NCBI GenBank assembly: GCA_015680685.1
Contig: MNCI01004997.1
Span: 423,486 to 487,485 of the forward strand
Direction: 5' to 3'
Origin: Gnetum montanum
Taxonomy: Eukaryota > Streptophyta > Gnetopsida > Gnetales > Gnetaceae
DNA: 64,000 nucleotides
Of the stretch, positions 46,215-58,530 are shown in pieces. The position numbers and the translations under genes are program-made. A model generated the notes under the pieces. That model saw only the letters and a program-made list of their open reading frames with translations. It searched no databases and was not told where the DNA came from. Every line of letters begins with the position of its first letter. Position 1 is the stretch's first letter.

Positions 46215-47107
46215 AGGATTTAGTTTTTATTAGAAATGATAAAAGAGAACTCATGTAACCTACCCATTTTGTTAGGAAAAGGCTAAGATGATGATGTTGT
46301 TGCTCTCATCTTGTGAATCCAAGTTTCAAATAAGTTATTAAGGTTTGATTCCAATGGGCATGTTTATCTCATGCTAGTTCCAAAGGACAATGAGGGGTTA
46401 TTAGCAAAAGGAGTCTTTGCTTGGAAAACCTAGGTTTCTAATGACTAGCACTAATTTAGAGATTTTCAAAAACTTGCTCTAAAAGGAATTCTAAAATTGT
46501 TGGTTTAAAATTGAATTGAAGTAGGAGCTTTTAAAATTAGTTATTCCTTTTTCCCCAATAGGTGATCCCAATCGCAATAGGTGGGCAAATTGAACATAAA
46601 ACCATATACAATTTTATTCCCCGACTAAAATTGAATTGAAGTAGGAGCTTTTAAAATTAGTTATTTCTTTTTCCCTAACAGGCAGTCTGAATTGCAACAG
46701 GTGGGCAAATTGAACGCAAAGCCATATAAGATTTTATTCCTCGACTAGAATTGAATTGAAGTAGGAGCTTTTAAAATTAGGAGTCTAATACCATATTGTT
46801 CAATCTAATCTAATGGGTAAGGATTGTGCAATTAACCCAGAGTTTCTTTATTAAAAATACCCTTCCCTTCCTTGAGAGCTATGATAAAAGCACAAAAATG
46901 ACAAAGATGTACCTAAATTGGTATTTCATTAATTTATTTGGAAACTAGAAATTAGAAATTTTTATTATGTTAAAGGAAAGCGACAAAACCAAAGATCAAA
47001 TATGGCATGGGAAAAAGTGATTAAAGACAAAATGAAAAAATTGCATATATCTATAAGGATGTAGTTTTTATTATACAGAAATGATAAAAGAAAACTCATG
47101 TAACCCT

Positions 47108-48026
47108 TGATGAGTGGCTAGGTACCCCTACGCCCAACCATGCGAATCACGAGCGTTCACACGCGACTCGGTTGAATTTCATAGACTGTAAGCACTTAAC
47201 ATACACCATACCCTTAACCAGCAAAACCCTTTGTTAGAACGGTCGTTGTCTTCTCAACCTCACTTGTGAGTATCTAGTGGAAATGGTTAAGTGAGATTAA
47301 AGCAATTGATTTTTATGGCTTTTTACTTTATCTTTTGGCGTCTAATTAAGGCATGGAAAGTAAGGAATGAAATATTATCTAATCTACAATTATCCTAATC
47401 TGTATATTAACTATTCCTAGCATAAGTATCTGATCCCATCTTCCAAGCACGTCCCGAGCATCCCCTAACCACTACTGGGTTACCAGACGTTAAGCGTCAC
47501 TGGGTTACCAAGCATTGGGTTTACGTGCAAGATCGTCGTACTTATGGTTTCTATGAACTATGAATGAGTGATAGCGATTAAACTGAATAATAAGAGAAAA
47601 TTAAGTAATTATCAAAGCATATAAATATTAAGCTAGAAATGCATAGAAATGGCTAAGTCCAAATGCTGCAAGGAATGCTTGAAAGCTCATCTTTATTGTT
47701 GTTCATGCCAATGGGCTCAGATACATCAACGCTTGAATAAAGAGCTAGACACCTTCTTACACTTATTGCGGGCACTTGGAAAATATTCTAACTCTCACGG
47801 GAACAAACTGCAAGAGTTTTACTACAACTGACAAAAAGTTACCTTAATGAGGCAGAAGGCCCTCTTATTTATAGGTCAAAATAGGTGATGCATAAATGGA
47901 GCCACGTTGACGCATGGAAGGATGTGTCAATGGGGCTGCGTATATGGGGCCGCGTTGACGCGGCCGTGTATACGAGACCCCATATACATGGCCTAGTAAA
48001 CGCGGCGACCAACAAACACTTCATCA
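47108..48026 (-). mobile_element. Solo LTR inserted in the tandem array
   Basis: 919 bases. Minus strand starts TGATGAAGTGTTTG and ends GCCACTCATCA. Array sequence CATGTAACCTACCCATTTTG is interrupted exactly here. The flanks (ACCCT left, CCTAC right) do not form a clean target duplication. TATAAATA is at 47873-47866 (minus). U3 has GC-rich palindromic units (GGCCGCGTCAACGCGGCC) instead of GATATC. It is the same subfamily as the LTR at 53360-54250. Confidence 0.85.
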
Positions 48027-51000
48027 CCTACCCATTTTGTTAGGAAAAGGCTAAGATGATGATGTTGTTTCTTTCATCTTGTGAATCCAAGTTTCAAATA
48101 AGTTATTAAGTTTTGATTCCAATGGGCGTGTTGATCTAATGCTAGTTCCAAAGGACAATGAGGTGTTAGCTTAGCAAAAGAAGTCTTTGCTTGGAAACCC
48201 AAAGTTTCTAATGACTAGCACTAATTTAGAGATTTTCAAAAAATTGCTCTAAAAGGAATTCTAAAATTGTTAGTCTAAAATTCAATTGAAGTAGGAGCTT
48301 TTAAAATTAGTTATTCCCTTTTCCCTAACAGGTGATCCGAATCGTAACAGGTGGGCAAATTGAATGCAAAACCATATACAATTTTATTCCCCGACTAGTA
48401 TTGAATTGAAGTAGGAGCTTTTAAAATTAGTTATTCCTTTTTCCCTAATAGGCGATCTGAATCACAACAAGTGGGAAAATTGAATGCAAAACTAGATACA
48501 ATTTTATTCCTTGACTAAAATTAAATTGAAGTAGGAGCTTTTAAAATTAGCTATTCCTTTTTCCATAATAGGAGATCCGAATCGCAACACGTGGGCAAAT
48601 TGAACGCAAAACCAAATACGATTATATTCCCCAACTAGAATTGAATTGAAGTAGGAACTTTTAAAATTAGGAGTCTAATACCAGATTGTTCAATCTAATC
48701 TTAAGGGTAAGGATTGTGCAATTAGCCTTGAATTTCTTTACTAAAAATATGCTTCCCTTCCATAAGAGTTATGATAAATGCACCAAAATGACAAAGATGT
48801 ACCTAAATTGGTATTTCATTAGTTTATTTGGAAACTAGAAATTCGAAATTTTTATTATGTTAAAGCAAAGGGACAAAACCAAGGATCAAATATGGCATGG
48901 GAAAAAGTGATTAAAGACAAAATGAAAAAATTGCATATATATATGTATATAAGAATTTAGTTTTTATTATAGGGAAATGATAAAAGAGAACTCATGTTAC
49001 CTACCCATTTTGTTAGGAAAAGGCTAAGATGATGATGTTGTTTCTCTCATCTTGTGAATCCAAGTTTCAAATAAGTTATTAAGGTTTGATTCCAATGGGC
49101 ATGTTTATCTAATGCTAGTTCCAAAGGACAATGAGGTGTTAGCTTAGTAGAAGGAGTCTTTGCTTCAAAACCCTAGGTTTCTAATGACTAGCACTAATTT
49201 AGAGATTTTCAAAAAATTGCTCTAAAAGGAATTCTAAAATTTTTGGTCTAAAATTAAATTGAAGTAGGAGATTTTGAAATTAGTTATTCCTTTTTCCGTA
49301 ACAGGCAATTCAAATTGCAACAGGTGATCAAATTGAACACAAAACCAGATACAATTTTATTCTCCAACTAGAATTGAATTGAAGTAGGAGCTTTTAAAAT
49401 TAGTTATTCCTTTTTCCCTAATAGGCGATTCGAATCGCAACAGGTAGACAAATTGAACGCAAAACCAGATATGATTTTATTCCTTGACTAGAATTGAATT
49501 GAAGTAGGAGCTTTTAAAATTAGGAGATTGTTCGATCTAATCTAATGGGTAAGGATTGTGCAATTAACCCTGAGTTTCTTTACCAAAAATACCATTCGCT
49601 TCCTTGAGAGCTATGATAAAAGCACCAAAATGACAAAGATGTACCTAAATTAGTATTTCATTAGTTTATTTGGAAACTAGAAATTTGAAATTTTTATTAT
49701 GTTAAAGGAAAGTGACAAAACCAAAGATCAAATATGGCATTAGAAAAAGTGATTAAAGACAAAATGAAATTGCATATATATAAGGATTTAGTTTTTTTTA
49801 TACAGAAATGATAAAAGAGAACTCATGTAACCTACCCATGTTGTTATGAAAAGGCTAAGATGATGATGTTGTTGCTCTCATCTTGTGAATCCAAGTTTCA
49901 AATAAGTTTAAGGTTTGATTCTAATGGGCATGTCCATTTAATGCTAGTTCCAAAGGACAATGAAGTGTTAGCTTAGCAAAAGGAGTCTTTACTTGGAAAC
50001 CCTAGGTTTCTAATGACTAGCACAAATTTAGAGATTTTCAAAAAATTACTCTAAAAGGAATTCTAAAATTGTTGGTTTAAAATTGAATTGAAGTAGGACC
50101 TCTTAAAATTAGTTATTCCTTTTTCCCTAATAGATGATCCCAATCGCAACAGGCGGGCAAATTGAATGCAAAGCCAGATACAATTTTATTATTCGACTAG
50201 AATTGAACTGAAGTAGGAGCTTTTAAAATTAGTTATTCCTTTTTCCCTAACAGGTGACCCGAATCACAACAGGTGACCAAATTAAACGCAAAACAAGATA
50301 CGATTTTATTCCCCGACTAGAATTGAATTGAAGTAGGAACTTTTAAAATTAGGAGTCTAATACCAGATTGTTCAATCTAATCTAATGGGTAAGGATTGTG
50401 CAATTAACCCTGAGTTTCTTTACTAAAAATACCCTTCCCTTAGTTGAGAGCTATGATAAAAGCACCAAAATGACAAAGATGTACCTAAATTAGTATTTCA
50501 TTAGTTTATTTGGAAACTAGAAATTTGAAATTTTTATTATGTTAAAGGAAAGTGACAAAACCAAAGATCAAATATGGCATGGGAAAAAGTGATTAAAGAC
50601 AAAATGAAAAAATTGCATATATCTATAAGGATTTAGTTTTAATTATATGGAAATGATAAAAGAGAACTCATATAACCTACCCATTTTGTTAGGAAAAGGC
50701 TAAGATGATGATGATGTTGCTCTCATCTTGTGAATCAAAGTTTCAAATAAGCTATTAAGGTTTGATTCCAATGGGCATGTTGATCAAATGCTAGTTCCAA
50801 AGGACAATGAGGTGTTAACTTAGCAGAAGGAGTCTTTGCTTGGAAACCCTAGGTTGCTAATGACTAGCACTAATTTAGAGATTTTCAAAAAATTGCTCTA
50901 AAAGGAATTCTAAAATTGTTTGTCTAAAATTGAATTGAAGTAGGAGCTTTTAAAATTAGTTATTCCCTTTTCCCTAAGAGGCGATCCGAATCGCAACAGG

Positions 51001-51127
51001 TGGGCAAATTGAATGCAAAACTAGATACGATTTTATTCCCCGACTAGAATTGAATTGTAAGAGCTTTTAAAATTAGTTATTCCTTTTTCCCTAATAGGCA
51101 ATCCAAATTGCAACAGGTTGGCAAATT

Positions 51128-51258
51128 TGTTTTTGAGAGAATGTTCGGGTTTGTATTACTGAAAGTTATGGTACACGAGTAAACAATAACAATGGGGGGG
51201 GACATCAGGGATGGCCCACTTTGAGGGGGGGGGGACCTCGGAAAATCACAAATTTCAA
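51128..51258. other. Unexplained insert with long G runs in array unit 6
   Basis: About 130 bases absent from the other subrepeats, with a run of 8 G (51194-51201) and one of 10 G (51225-51234). No match that I recognise. Confidence 0.6.
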
Positions 51259-51904
51259 AGCTAGATACAATTTTATTCCTCGACTAGAATTAAATTGAAG
51301 TAGGAGCTTTTAAAATTAGGAGTCTAATACCAGATTATTCAATCTAATCTAATGGGTAAGGATTGTGCAATTAACCCTAAGTTTCTTTACTAAAAATACC
51401 ATTCGCTTCCTTTAGAGCTATGATAAAAGCACCAAAATGACAAAGATGTACCTAAATTGGTATTTCATTAGTTTATTTGGAAACTAGAAATTAGAAATTT
51501 TTATTATGTTAAAGGAAAGCAACAAAACCAAAGATCAAATATGACATGGGAAAAAGTGATTAAAGACAAAATGAAAAAATTACATATATATATATATATG
51601 GATTTAGTTTTTATTATAGGGAAATGATAAAAGAGAACTCATGTAATCTACCCATTTTGTTAGGAAAAGGTTAAGATGATGATGATGTTGCTCTCATCTT
51701 GTGAATCCAAGTTTCAAATAAATTATTAAGGTTTGATTCCAATAGGCATGTTGATCTAATGCTAGTTCCAAAAGACAATGAAGTGTTAGCTTAGCAGAAG
51801 GAATCTTTGCTTAGAAACCCTAGGTTTCTAATGACTAGCACAAATTTAGAGATTTTCAAAAAATTGCTCTAAAAGGAATTCTAAAATCATTCATTTAAAA
51901 TTTA

Positions 51905-53215
51905 GAGATTTGGATAATACCCTTGCTACTGGTGGAACTGCCTTGGGTTGCCTTGTGGGTAAGGCACCCTTTAGGGTGTTTGCCTCTATGCCAAGCGAGG
52001 ATTCAGTGCGTACACTTTAGACTCTTGGAGATGTGACACCACAGGACAACACCCCTTAGGATGTTCGTATTGGAATATGCCACATTCATCATCCTCCTCA
52101 GTGTTAGATTTTGCAGCCTGCTTTGCTACAGCAACTTTGCCCTTACCTCTATATTGGGCACGTTCAACTTTCTTCTTCCTATGCCGATCGCGATTATTAC
52201 CTTGTTCTCTGGACTCTTCTGCAATTTTTAGCACACTTTGGAATTTTTCATCCAAAGAGTCCCACATCTTATCAACCTTTGCCGATATTTCAGATGCAAA
52301 CTTTTGTAAAGGCAAGGTCTTTCGGTTCACTACTGCTTCCAATGGTGATTCTTCCTCCTCATCACAGAATCAGACCTCCCTCTTTTTGATGGAGGGATCC
52401 TGATTAAATTCTTCTACACTCTTCTTCTTTCTAAGTCCCCCTTCCTCCTTGCCCACTTGCTCAATGAGGTGTTGCAACTGATGGGCCCTTAGTTCCGACA
52501 GTCACCCCTGGGAGTATATGACAAGGGTCTTTCGCGTTTCAAAACGGAGCCCATCAATGATGTCGTGGAGCTATGCTCGCTGAGGATAGCCATGACCAGG
52601 GCACTGATGTAGCAGTGAATAGTATCTACTCATGGCTGCATCCAAGGGTTCATGATTACCTTGCTTCCACCCTTGGATTTGACATCTCAGGTTTGCCACT
52701 CTGGAGTACGTTTGATACTTGTCATTGAAAATCTCAAGCATCGTACTCCATCTTCTGATTGATTTCGGTTCCAAGGACCAGTACCAGTTTTCTACTTCCT
52801 TGATGAGTGTGCCAGGGAATAGTTTCAGCTTCTGCTAATCATTATCAATGTTCTGCAGGGTGTAGGCATCATGAAATGCCTGCAGGTGAGTTTATGGATC
52901 ACAATTGTATCCCCCTTCAAATCTAGGGATGTTGTTCATATCAACGCGCTTGATCCAGCTATCCTTCACGTGCCTACTAGGGATTTGAACCACCTCGACG
53001 ATCTGGAGCATGCTCCAAGTAGCCAAAAATGGCGGTAGTATGATGTTGTCCTTCATGTCCCACCATCGCAGATGCTCATCCTGATGTAGGATGAATGTGA
53101 AGTCAGGGACATATTCATTGGGATGCCTGTATACCACCCGACATTCTTGTGGCATCGGTGGGTTGGATGCCTCTAACCTGTGAGAAGAAGTCAAATTGGA
53201 TGTTAGATGATCCAT
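51905..53215 (-). pseudogene. gag of element E (few stops, internal deletion)
   Basis: From ATG 53215 the frame has the N-terminal block EYVPDFTFILHQDEHLRWWD, then passes after LATWSMLQIVEVVQ directly into the gag core MNNIPRFEGGYN. The large variable Arg/His/Ser region of elements C, D and H is missing. The core (LIKEVENWY), the coiled-coil stretch (52342 onward) and a zinc knuckle CGIFQYEHPKGCCP (second Cys replaced by Phe) follow. Fewer stops than in C or H, so this may be a younger copy. Confidence 0.75.
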
Positions 53216-53339
53216 TTAATCAGTGTACCTTATGTTTACTTTAATCTGCCTAGCATGCATAAATGTTACTATCCTAGGTCCTTTCCAACTACATGTATGA
53301 TAATTTAACTAAGGTTAGATGATGCATGTAAGACTAACA

Positions 53340-53359
53340 GTCCTCGGCAATGGCACCAA
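53340..53359 (-). promoter_or_regulatory. Primer binding site of element E (tRNA-Asp type)
   Basis: Minus strand TTGGTGCCATTGCCGAGGAC, next to the LTR; three transitions from the intact tRNA-Asp complement. Confidence 0.78.
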
Positions 53360-54250
53360 TGATGATGAATAGCTAGGTACCCTATGCCCAACCATATGAA
53401 TCACAGCCATTCACATGCGACTCGGTCAAATTCCGTAGACTATAAGCACCTAACATACATTAGACCTTAACTAGCAAAACCTTCGGTTAGAACGGTCGTT
53501 GTCTTCCTAATCTCACTTGTGGCTTTCTGTTTACGATGATTAAGGGAGATTAAAGCTAATGATTTTTATAGCTTTTTACTTTCTCTTTTGGCATATAATT
53601 AAAGTATGGAAAGTAAGGAATGAACTATTATCTAATCTATGATTATCCTAATCTGTATTCTAACTATTCCTAGCATAAGTATTTGATCCTGTCTTCCGAG
53701 CACGTTCTAAGCATCCCCTAAACACTAATAGGTTACCAGACGTTAAGCGTCACTAAGTTACCACGTGTTGGATTTACATTTGAGATGGTCGTACTTATGG
53801 CCTTTACAAACTATAAAGGAGCGATAGCGACTAAAATAACAATAATAGAAACTTAAGTAATTATCAAAGCATAAACATATTAAACTATTGAATGCATTAA
53901 ATGACTAAGTCCAAATGCTGCAAGGAATGCTTGAAGAGTTCATCTTTATTGCCGTCACGCCAATGGGCTCAAATACATCAATGCTTGAATAAAGAGCTGG
54001 TCACTTTTCTTACACCTACTGCGGGCACTTGGAAAATATTCTATCTCCTATGGGAACAAACTGCAAGAGCTTCGCTACAACTGACAAAAAGGTACTTAAG
54101 TGAGGTGGAAGGTCCTCTTATTTATAGGTTGAAATAAGCTCTACGTAAACGGGGCCACGTCGACACATGGAAGGCTACATTGATGGGGCCGCATTAACAT
54201 GACCACGTATACGCAGCCTAGTCGACGCATCAACTAATGACACTTCATCA
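53360..54250 (-). repeat. 5' LTR of element E
   Basis: 891 bases. Minus strand starts TGATGAAGTGTC. TATAAATA is at 54126-54119 (minus). U3 has GC-rich rather than GATATC palindromes, as in the solo LTR at 47108-48026. Confidence 0.82.
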
Positions 54251-55659
54251 AGTGGTCAAGACCAACTACCAAGGATAAAAAGATGTCATGGTAGACCTGG
54301 CTTGACGACTTACAGATTACCAAGAATAAAATGACAAAGCCAGAGCCTATGAAGAGGAACGACAGCTGTTTACAACCTAGTATGTTAAGGCTAATCAGAT
54401 GTTCCCACAACTACCATGTCCATGGGTGGTGCTGACTCCATCAAACATTGGAGCATCAACATGGATAGCATAAGACCCCCGAACCGAAGAGGAAAAGCTC
54501 CAAGCACTCCTTCAAAGCCATCAACTTCCAAAACCTAGAGCATAAGATAAGGGGAAGAGACCCATGGAGGAACCACCGCCACCAGGAACCACATGAGTTC
54601 CTATAAATTCTGTAATTTTGTGTCTATGTCCCAATTCTGTTGTATTCAATTCTCCACTATAGCATGAATAAATTCTTAGTTAATTAATAATCCCATACCT
54701 ATCCACTATGTAATAAATTGGGCTTTTTCTCATTTTGTTCAACTCGAGGACGAATTTTCATTCAATCATGGGGGTATGATGAACCATGATTTGTTAGGCT
54801 TCGATATCAAACCTGCGATATTGGATCCATGATATCGGGTACGCAATATCACGACCTGGCTAACGATATCGGATACATGATATTGTGGTTCCTATGTAAG
54901 CCTATAAATACCACATTTGGGTGCATAGGAAAGGAGTCAGTTAGTGTTAGAGTAAGTATAGAAGTAGAGTCTTTTTGTTCATTTTTAGTTCATCTCAACC
55001 CTTTCCCTAGTGCATGCCTACAATGTGATGATTGTAATTTTATGGAACCTTTATTCGAGTGTGACGTACTTGGACATGCACATGACCAGCAATAAAGATC
55101 GAGATTACTTCATCATTGCAACATTCACTTAGTTTTAATTGCTTACTATTATTGTTATTTATTGCTTTCTTAATTAATATTTCTTTACCTTCATTTCCTA
55201 TCCCTATTATTAAATGCAGAATGAGTATGACTTAATCACAAGCATTTAAGTGTGACTACTTGGTATCCCAGTAGTGTATCTAGGAGTGCTTAAGTAGCAT
55301 GCACTTGGTAATCCCAAAAGTAGTACATGAGGTCCAAGATGTGTACAAATGATTAAGGACGGATGCTTATCGCACTTAGGCTAGCTTAGATTCTTTTCTC
55401 CCACTCCCTCTTAGCTTAAAACAAAGTTATTTTCCATTGCCTCTAGGAGTAGCACTAGTTTAGGCCCACATCATACACCTCACTCTAGACTAAACCATAT
55501 GTGACAAAGCAAATACTAGTCCATGTGGGAAGATAGCGAACTGCGATCAACGTGTAACTATCTAGATACCACAACTAGCCCATCTATGGAGTTTGACTAG
55601 ATCATGTGTGAACGCTCGTATTCATATGGTTGGGTGTAGGGGTACCTCACCACTCATCA
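54251..55659 (+). mobile_element. Element F: 3' end of a second B-type element
   Basis: 54251-54598 matches the C-terminal end of the extra ORF of element B (13224-13568), including the ending PMEEPPPPGTT and stop. A 3' untranslated block with GAGGACGAATTTTC and a polypurine tract TCATGGGGGTA follows, then a full 3' LTR. The 5' part was lost at the junction with element E. On the right it abuts the gag of element G, into which it probably inserted. Confidence 0.8.
54777..55659 (+). repeat. 3' LTR of element F
   Basis: 883 bases, TGATGAACCATG to CCACTCATCA; B-type. GATATC palindromes at about 54800-54885, TATAAATA at 54903-54910, AATAAAGATCGAG polyadenylation-type signal at 55092. It covers the U5 part missing from the 3' LTR of element B. 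Confidence 0.87.
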
Positions 55660-56738
55660 ACCATCTAGTTCTTCCAAGATAATTGAAGTGTTAACCCGCT
55701 TTCCCTTGCCATGTACATGCTTGATTTCCATGGCATCATCTCTTCTCATTTGCTCCTTTGTGGGTTCATAGGCCCTTGTCATGTGCATAGTCACATGATA
55801 CCCTTCCTGGATCTGGTTCAAGTTCATTCCCCTTAAGGAAATTTGAATCATGTTAACTGCTGCTCAATTTGGAGGTAGGACTATGTTGCCTTGTATGTCT
55901 CTCCACTTTATTTGTCAATCCTAATGAAAGATGAAAGTAAAATCTAGACGATAAGGATTAATGTGAGCTTATGTGATTCTGGTTTGCATTGACATCCCCC
56001 ATTCTTCCTCATCACTAATTTTGTTATTACCCCTGGGTAGTTCTCTAGCAGGTGGTGATTGATCTTCTAATGAAGCCATGTTATTATTTCCAGACGTCTA
56101 ATTAAGTGTGCCTAATTGTTTAGAATTATTAAAAGGTTATGCATTTGACTTTGGATTCCTAATACAATGAACTTTATGAAATCAATTACTTAGCCTACAT
56201 TAACTTATCCCTGAAAATGATGCTAATGATGAGTGGTGGCACAATCCAACACCCAACCATACAAGTCACAAGTGTTCATGTGTGACCAGATTGTAATATG
56301 TAGATAAGGTAATGTTAATATGCTAGCAATTTTTTTAAGTTTGAGACTGTTGTCTTCCCACATAGAGCTAGTGAAGTCTATGTGTATGGTCTAGCTCATC
56401 GTGATATGATATTTGATGTTGGTAGGTCATCATTACTCCTAGCAAACATAATGAGAATGAAAATGGTTTCTAAATCTAAGTAAAACAGGTAAACAAATTT
56501 ATTTTAGCCTATGGGGATGAGCATTTGTTCCTGATCTTCTATACACACCTTGGGCTTTGTGTAGCCACTATTGGGATACCAAGTTTACCACTACTGGGCA
56601 TACTACATAATAGTATGACTAGATTACCAAGCAATTACACTTAAGTGCTTGAGATCGGTCGTACTCATAAAAGTAATATCTTATAGGAAAAGAAAATCGA
56701 AAGATATATGCTAATTTAAAAGATACTCCTTAACAATC
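55660..56738 (-). mobile_element. Element G: gag start, primer site and partial 5' LTR
   Basis: Minus strand: gag from ATG 56079 to the junction with element F at 55660, with stops but in one frame, including the N-terminal YRLDFTFIFH block that matches FTFILHQD in the other elements. The primer site at 56226-56207 is strongly decayed (TTAGCATCATTTTCAGGGAT). The LTR starts at 56227 (minus-strand U5 end CCACTCATCA) and can be followed to about 56738, where LINE sequence begins; its U3 is missing. Confidence 0.7.
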
Positions 56739-57548
56739 TTTTCTTGAGACCTATTAGAAAGGTCTCAAACATTCCATGGCAAAATTAACATTGAGATGTG
56801 AGGAAAAGAGCCTCCATCCTTGATTTTTCAAGCTTAATATTTGTCTCACACTTCATATCACTAATAAATAAAAATGTATTATTCGATAAAAAAATATTTC
56901 AAATAGTAGTAGAAATAGAGAAAGAAGGATATGCCTTTGGGGTTTTTTAATTGAAAGTAGCATCTATAGGTCTCTTTTTTGTGTTGCATTGAGTGAAATT
57001 GATTTGCATCAATATTTTCATTACTAGTCCCTCTTGAAAATTTCTTTATTCTAAAGAGGAATTCTCATTAAATATCAAGAATTTATTGGCACTTTTAGAA
57101 TTAAAAGGATTAGTAAAAGATTAAGAACTTACTAAAAAATATTTTATATGTACCCACTAACAACTACCATTATTTTCCTTTTCTAAATATTGTTGTTTTC
57201 TTAGGAAAAACTTTTTTATTGAGAATATGATAAATTCAAATAACATGATCTTAACGATGACAATAGTTGCAACATCCTTACAAATTATAGTATGTAATTT
57301 TCTAGGAAAAACACTAATTATCAACCTTGAGCTTTAATTTTTTCTTCCTCCATCATAAATCAATTTGTACAAAATAACATGTTCGCTGCACATCATCTAG
57401 TAATGTTTTTGACTCTGTCTCTAGGATTGTGCCAATACGACCAATAATTTTGCTTTCAACACTTTAAAAAAGTAAGAGAAACATTTTCTAATTTAATCTA
57501 AAAAGGAATTTTAAAGTAATATGATAAATAAGGATTAAAATCCACTTT
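56739..57548 (-). mobile_element. LINE remnant at the ORF1/ORF2 boundary
   Basis: Minus strand about 56800-56740 reads MLILPWNV then a stop and DLSNRSQEKIVKE, resembling the N-terminus of a plant LINE endonuclease. Farther upstream (about 57290-57250) a CNYCHR-like knuckle fragment fits the end of ORF1. Heavily frameshifted. It is related to the LINE pieces at 2820-5790. Confidence 0.4.
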
Positions 57549-58400
57549 TGATGAGTCACCACATAAGGGAACCCCTGATATCAAACCCTCGATATCGAAT
57601 ATGCGATATTAGATTGGCCAAGCGACATCAGACACACACTGTCGGAGCCTATCTCGTTGCCTATAAATAAGGGACAGGGGTGCTTGGTTTCTAATAGTAT
57701 TTTTCAATCCCTTAGCCAAACTCTTATAGTTTTTTCTCTTCTAGAGTTAGAATTATTTCTGAATTCTTGTAGTATGAGTCATAGAGTGAATGGATCTTTA
57801 TTCGAGCATTGTGTACCTAAGCACACCTTGTGTTCGGAAATAAAGATGAACTTTGTGATAAACCTTGCAACATTTAGAATAGTTTAACTATTGCATTTAA
57901 TGTTATTTACTCTTATTTGATGCTCTCATTAGTTAATCAATGTTATTTCTTTAGAATTATTAATTAGCAATGAATTAGCACACTCAACAGGACCACTTCG
58001 AGATACATGAAACACTTGGTAACCTAGTAATGACTAATGTTTGGTAATCCCAATAGTGTTACACTAGTTCAAGATGTGTCCGGAGAGTGGGAACAAATGT
58101 TGGTGTTAAGATTCAATCAACATTAGAGTTACAGAAATCCATTAGTTAATTAAATCTTTTTATTTCACACACTTAGGAGACCAAGATAGAAAATATAAAA
58201 AAAACATTAAAAATCATATACCTTGAGTTTACTTAACCATACAACTGTGCCTTACAAGTAAGCTTGGGAATACAATGATTGCATAACTCATCCTTGTTCT
58301 ATGTAGGTGCATAAGCACTTAATCCTCGAAGTTTTTCTAGATCACACATAAATGCTTGTATACGTATGGTTGGGTGTAGGGGGTACCTTGTTGCTCATCA
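57549..58400 (+). repeat. 5' LTR of element H
   Basis: 852 bases, from TGATGAGTCACC (left end chosen by analogy) to TTGCTCATCA. GATATC palindromes at about 57577-57610, TATAAATA at 57662-57669, and a TTTATTCGAGC / AATAAAGATGAAC pair in R. Confidence 0.75.
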
Positions 58401-58420
58401 TTGGCGTCATTGCTGGGGAT
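58401..58420 (+). promoter_or_regulatory. Primer binding site of element H (tRNA-Asp type)
   Basis: TTGGCGTCATTGCTGGGGAT; three transitions from the intact tRNA-Asp complement. Confidence 0.78.
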
Positions 58421-58530
58421 TTTGTTATTTATGCACTAATTAGAACTATCCTTTCATTATTAGAATGAACCCTCAAGGTTAACTATCCTACAATCACTAA
58501 AAAAGAGTACCGCACATTGAGTAATCAATC

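Larger units (their letters stand above)
45830..51895. repeat. Higher-order tandem array, six units of about 0.7-1.0 kb
   Basis: Units start (TTATTCC...) near 45830, 46541, 48311, 49284, 50113 and 50960. Each has a block of about 120-base subrepeats (ending GAAGTAGGAGCTTTTAAAATTAG) followed by about 600 bases of single-copy unit. Subrepeat numbers are 1, 2, 3, 2, 2, 2, and the unit lengths (about 711, 851 after removing the solo LTR, 973, 829, 847) follow these numbers. The array starts in the upstream region of the exonuclease gene and is cut at its right end by element E. No coding potential. Confidence 0.9.
51896..54250 (-). mobile_element. Element E: 5' part of a gypsy-type element (LTR, primer site, gag)
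   Basis: On the minus strand: 5' LTR (54250-53360), primer site (53359-53340), gag (53215 to about 51905). The element stops abruptly at the tandem array near 51896, so protease, 3' module and 3' LTR are lost. Confidence 0.8.
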
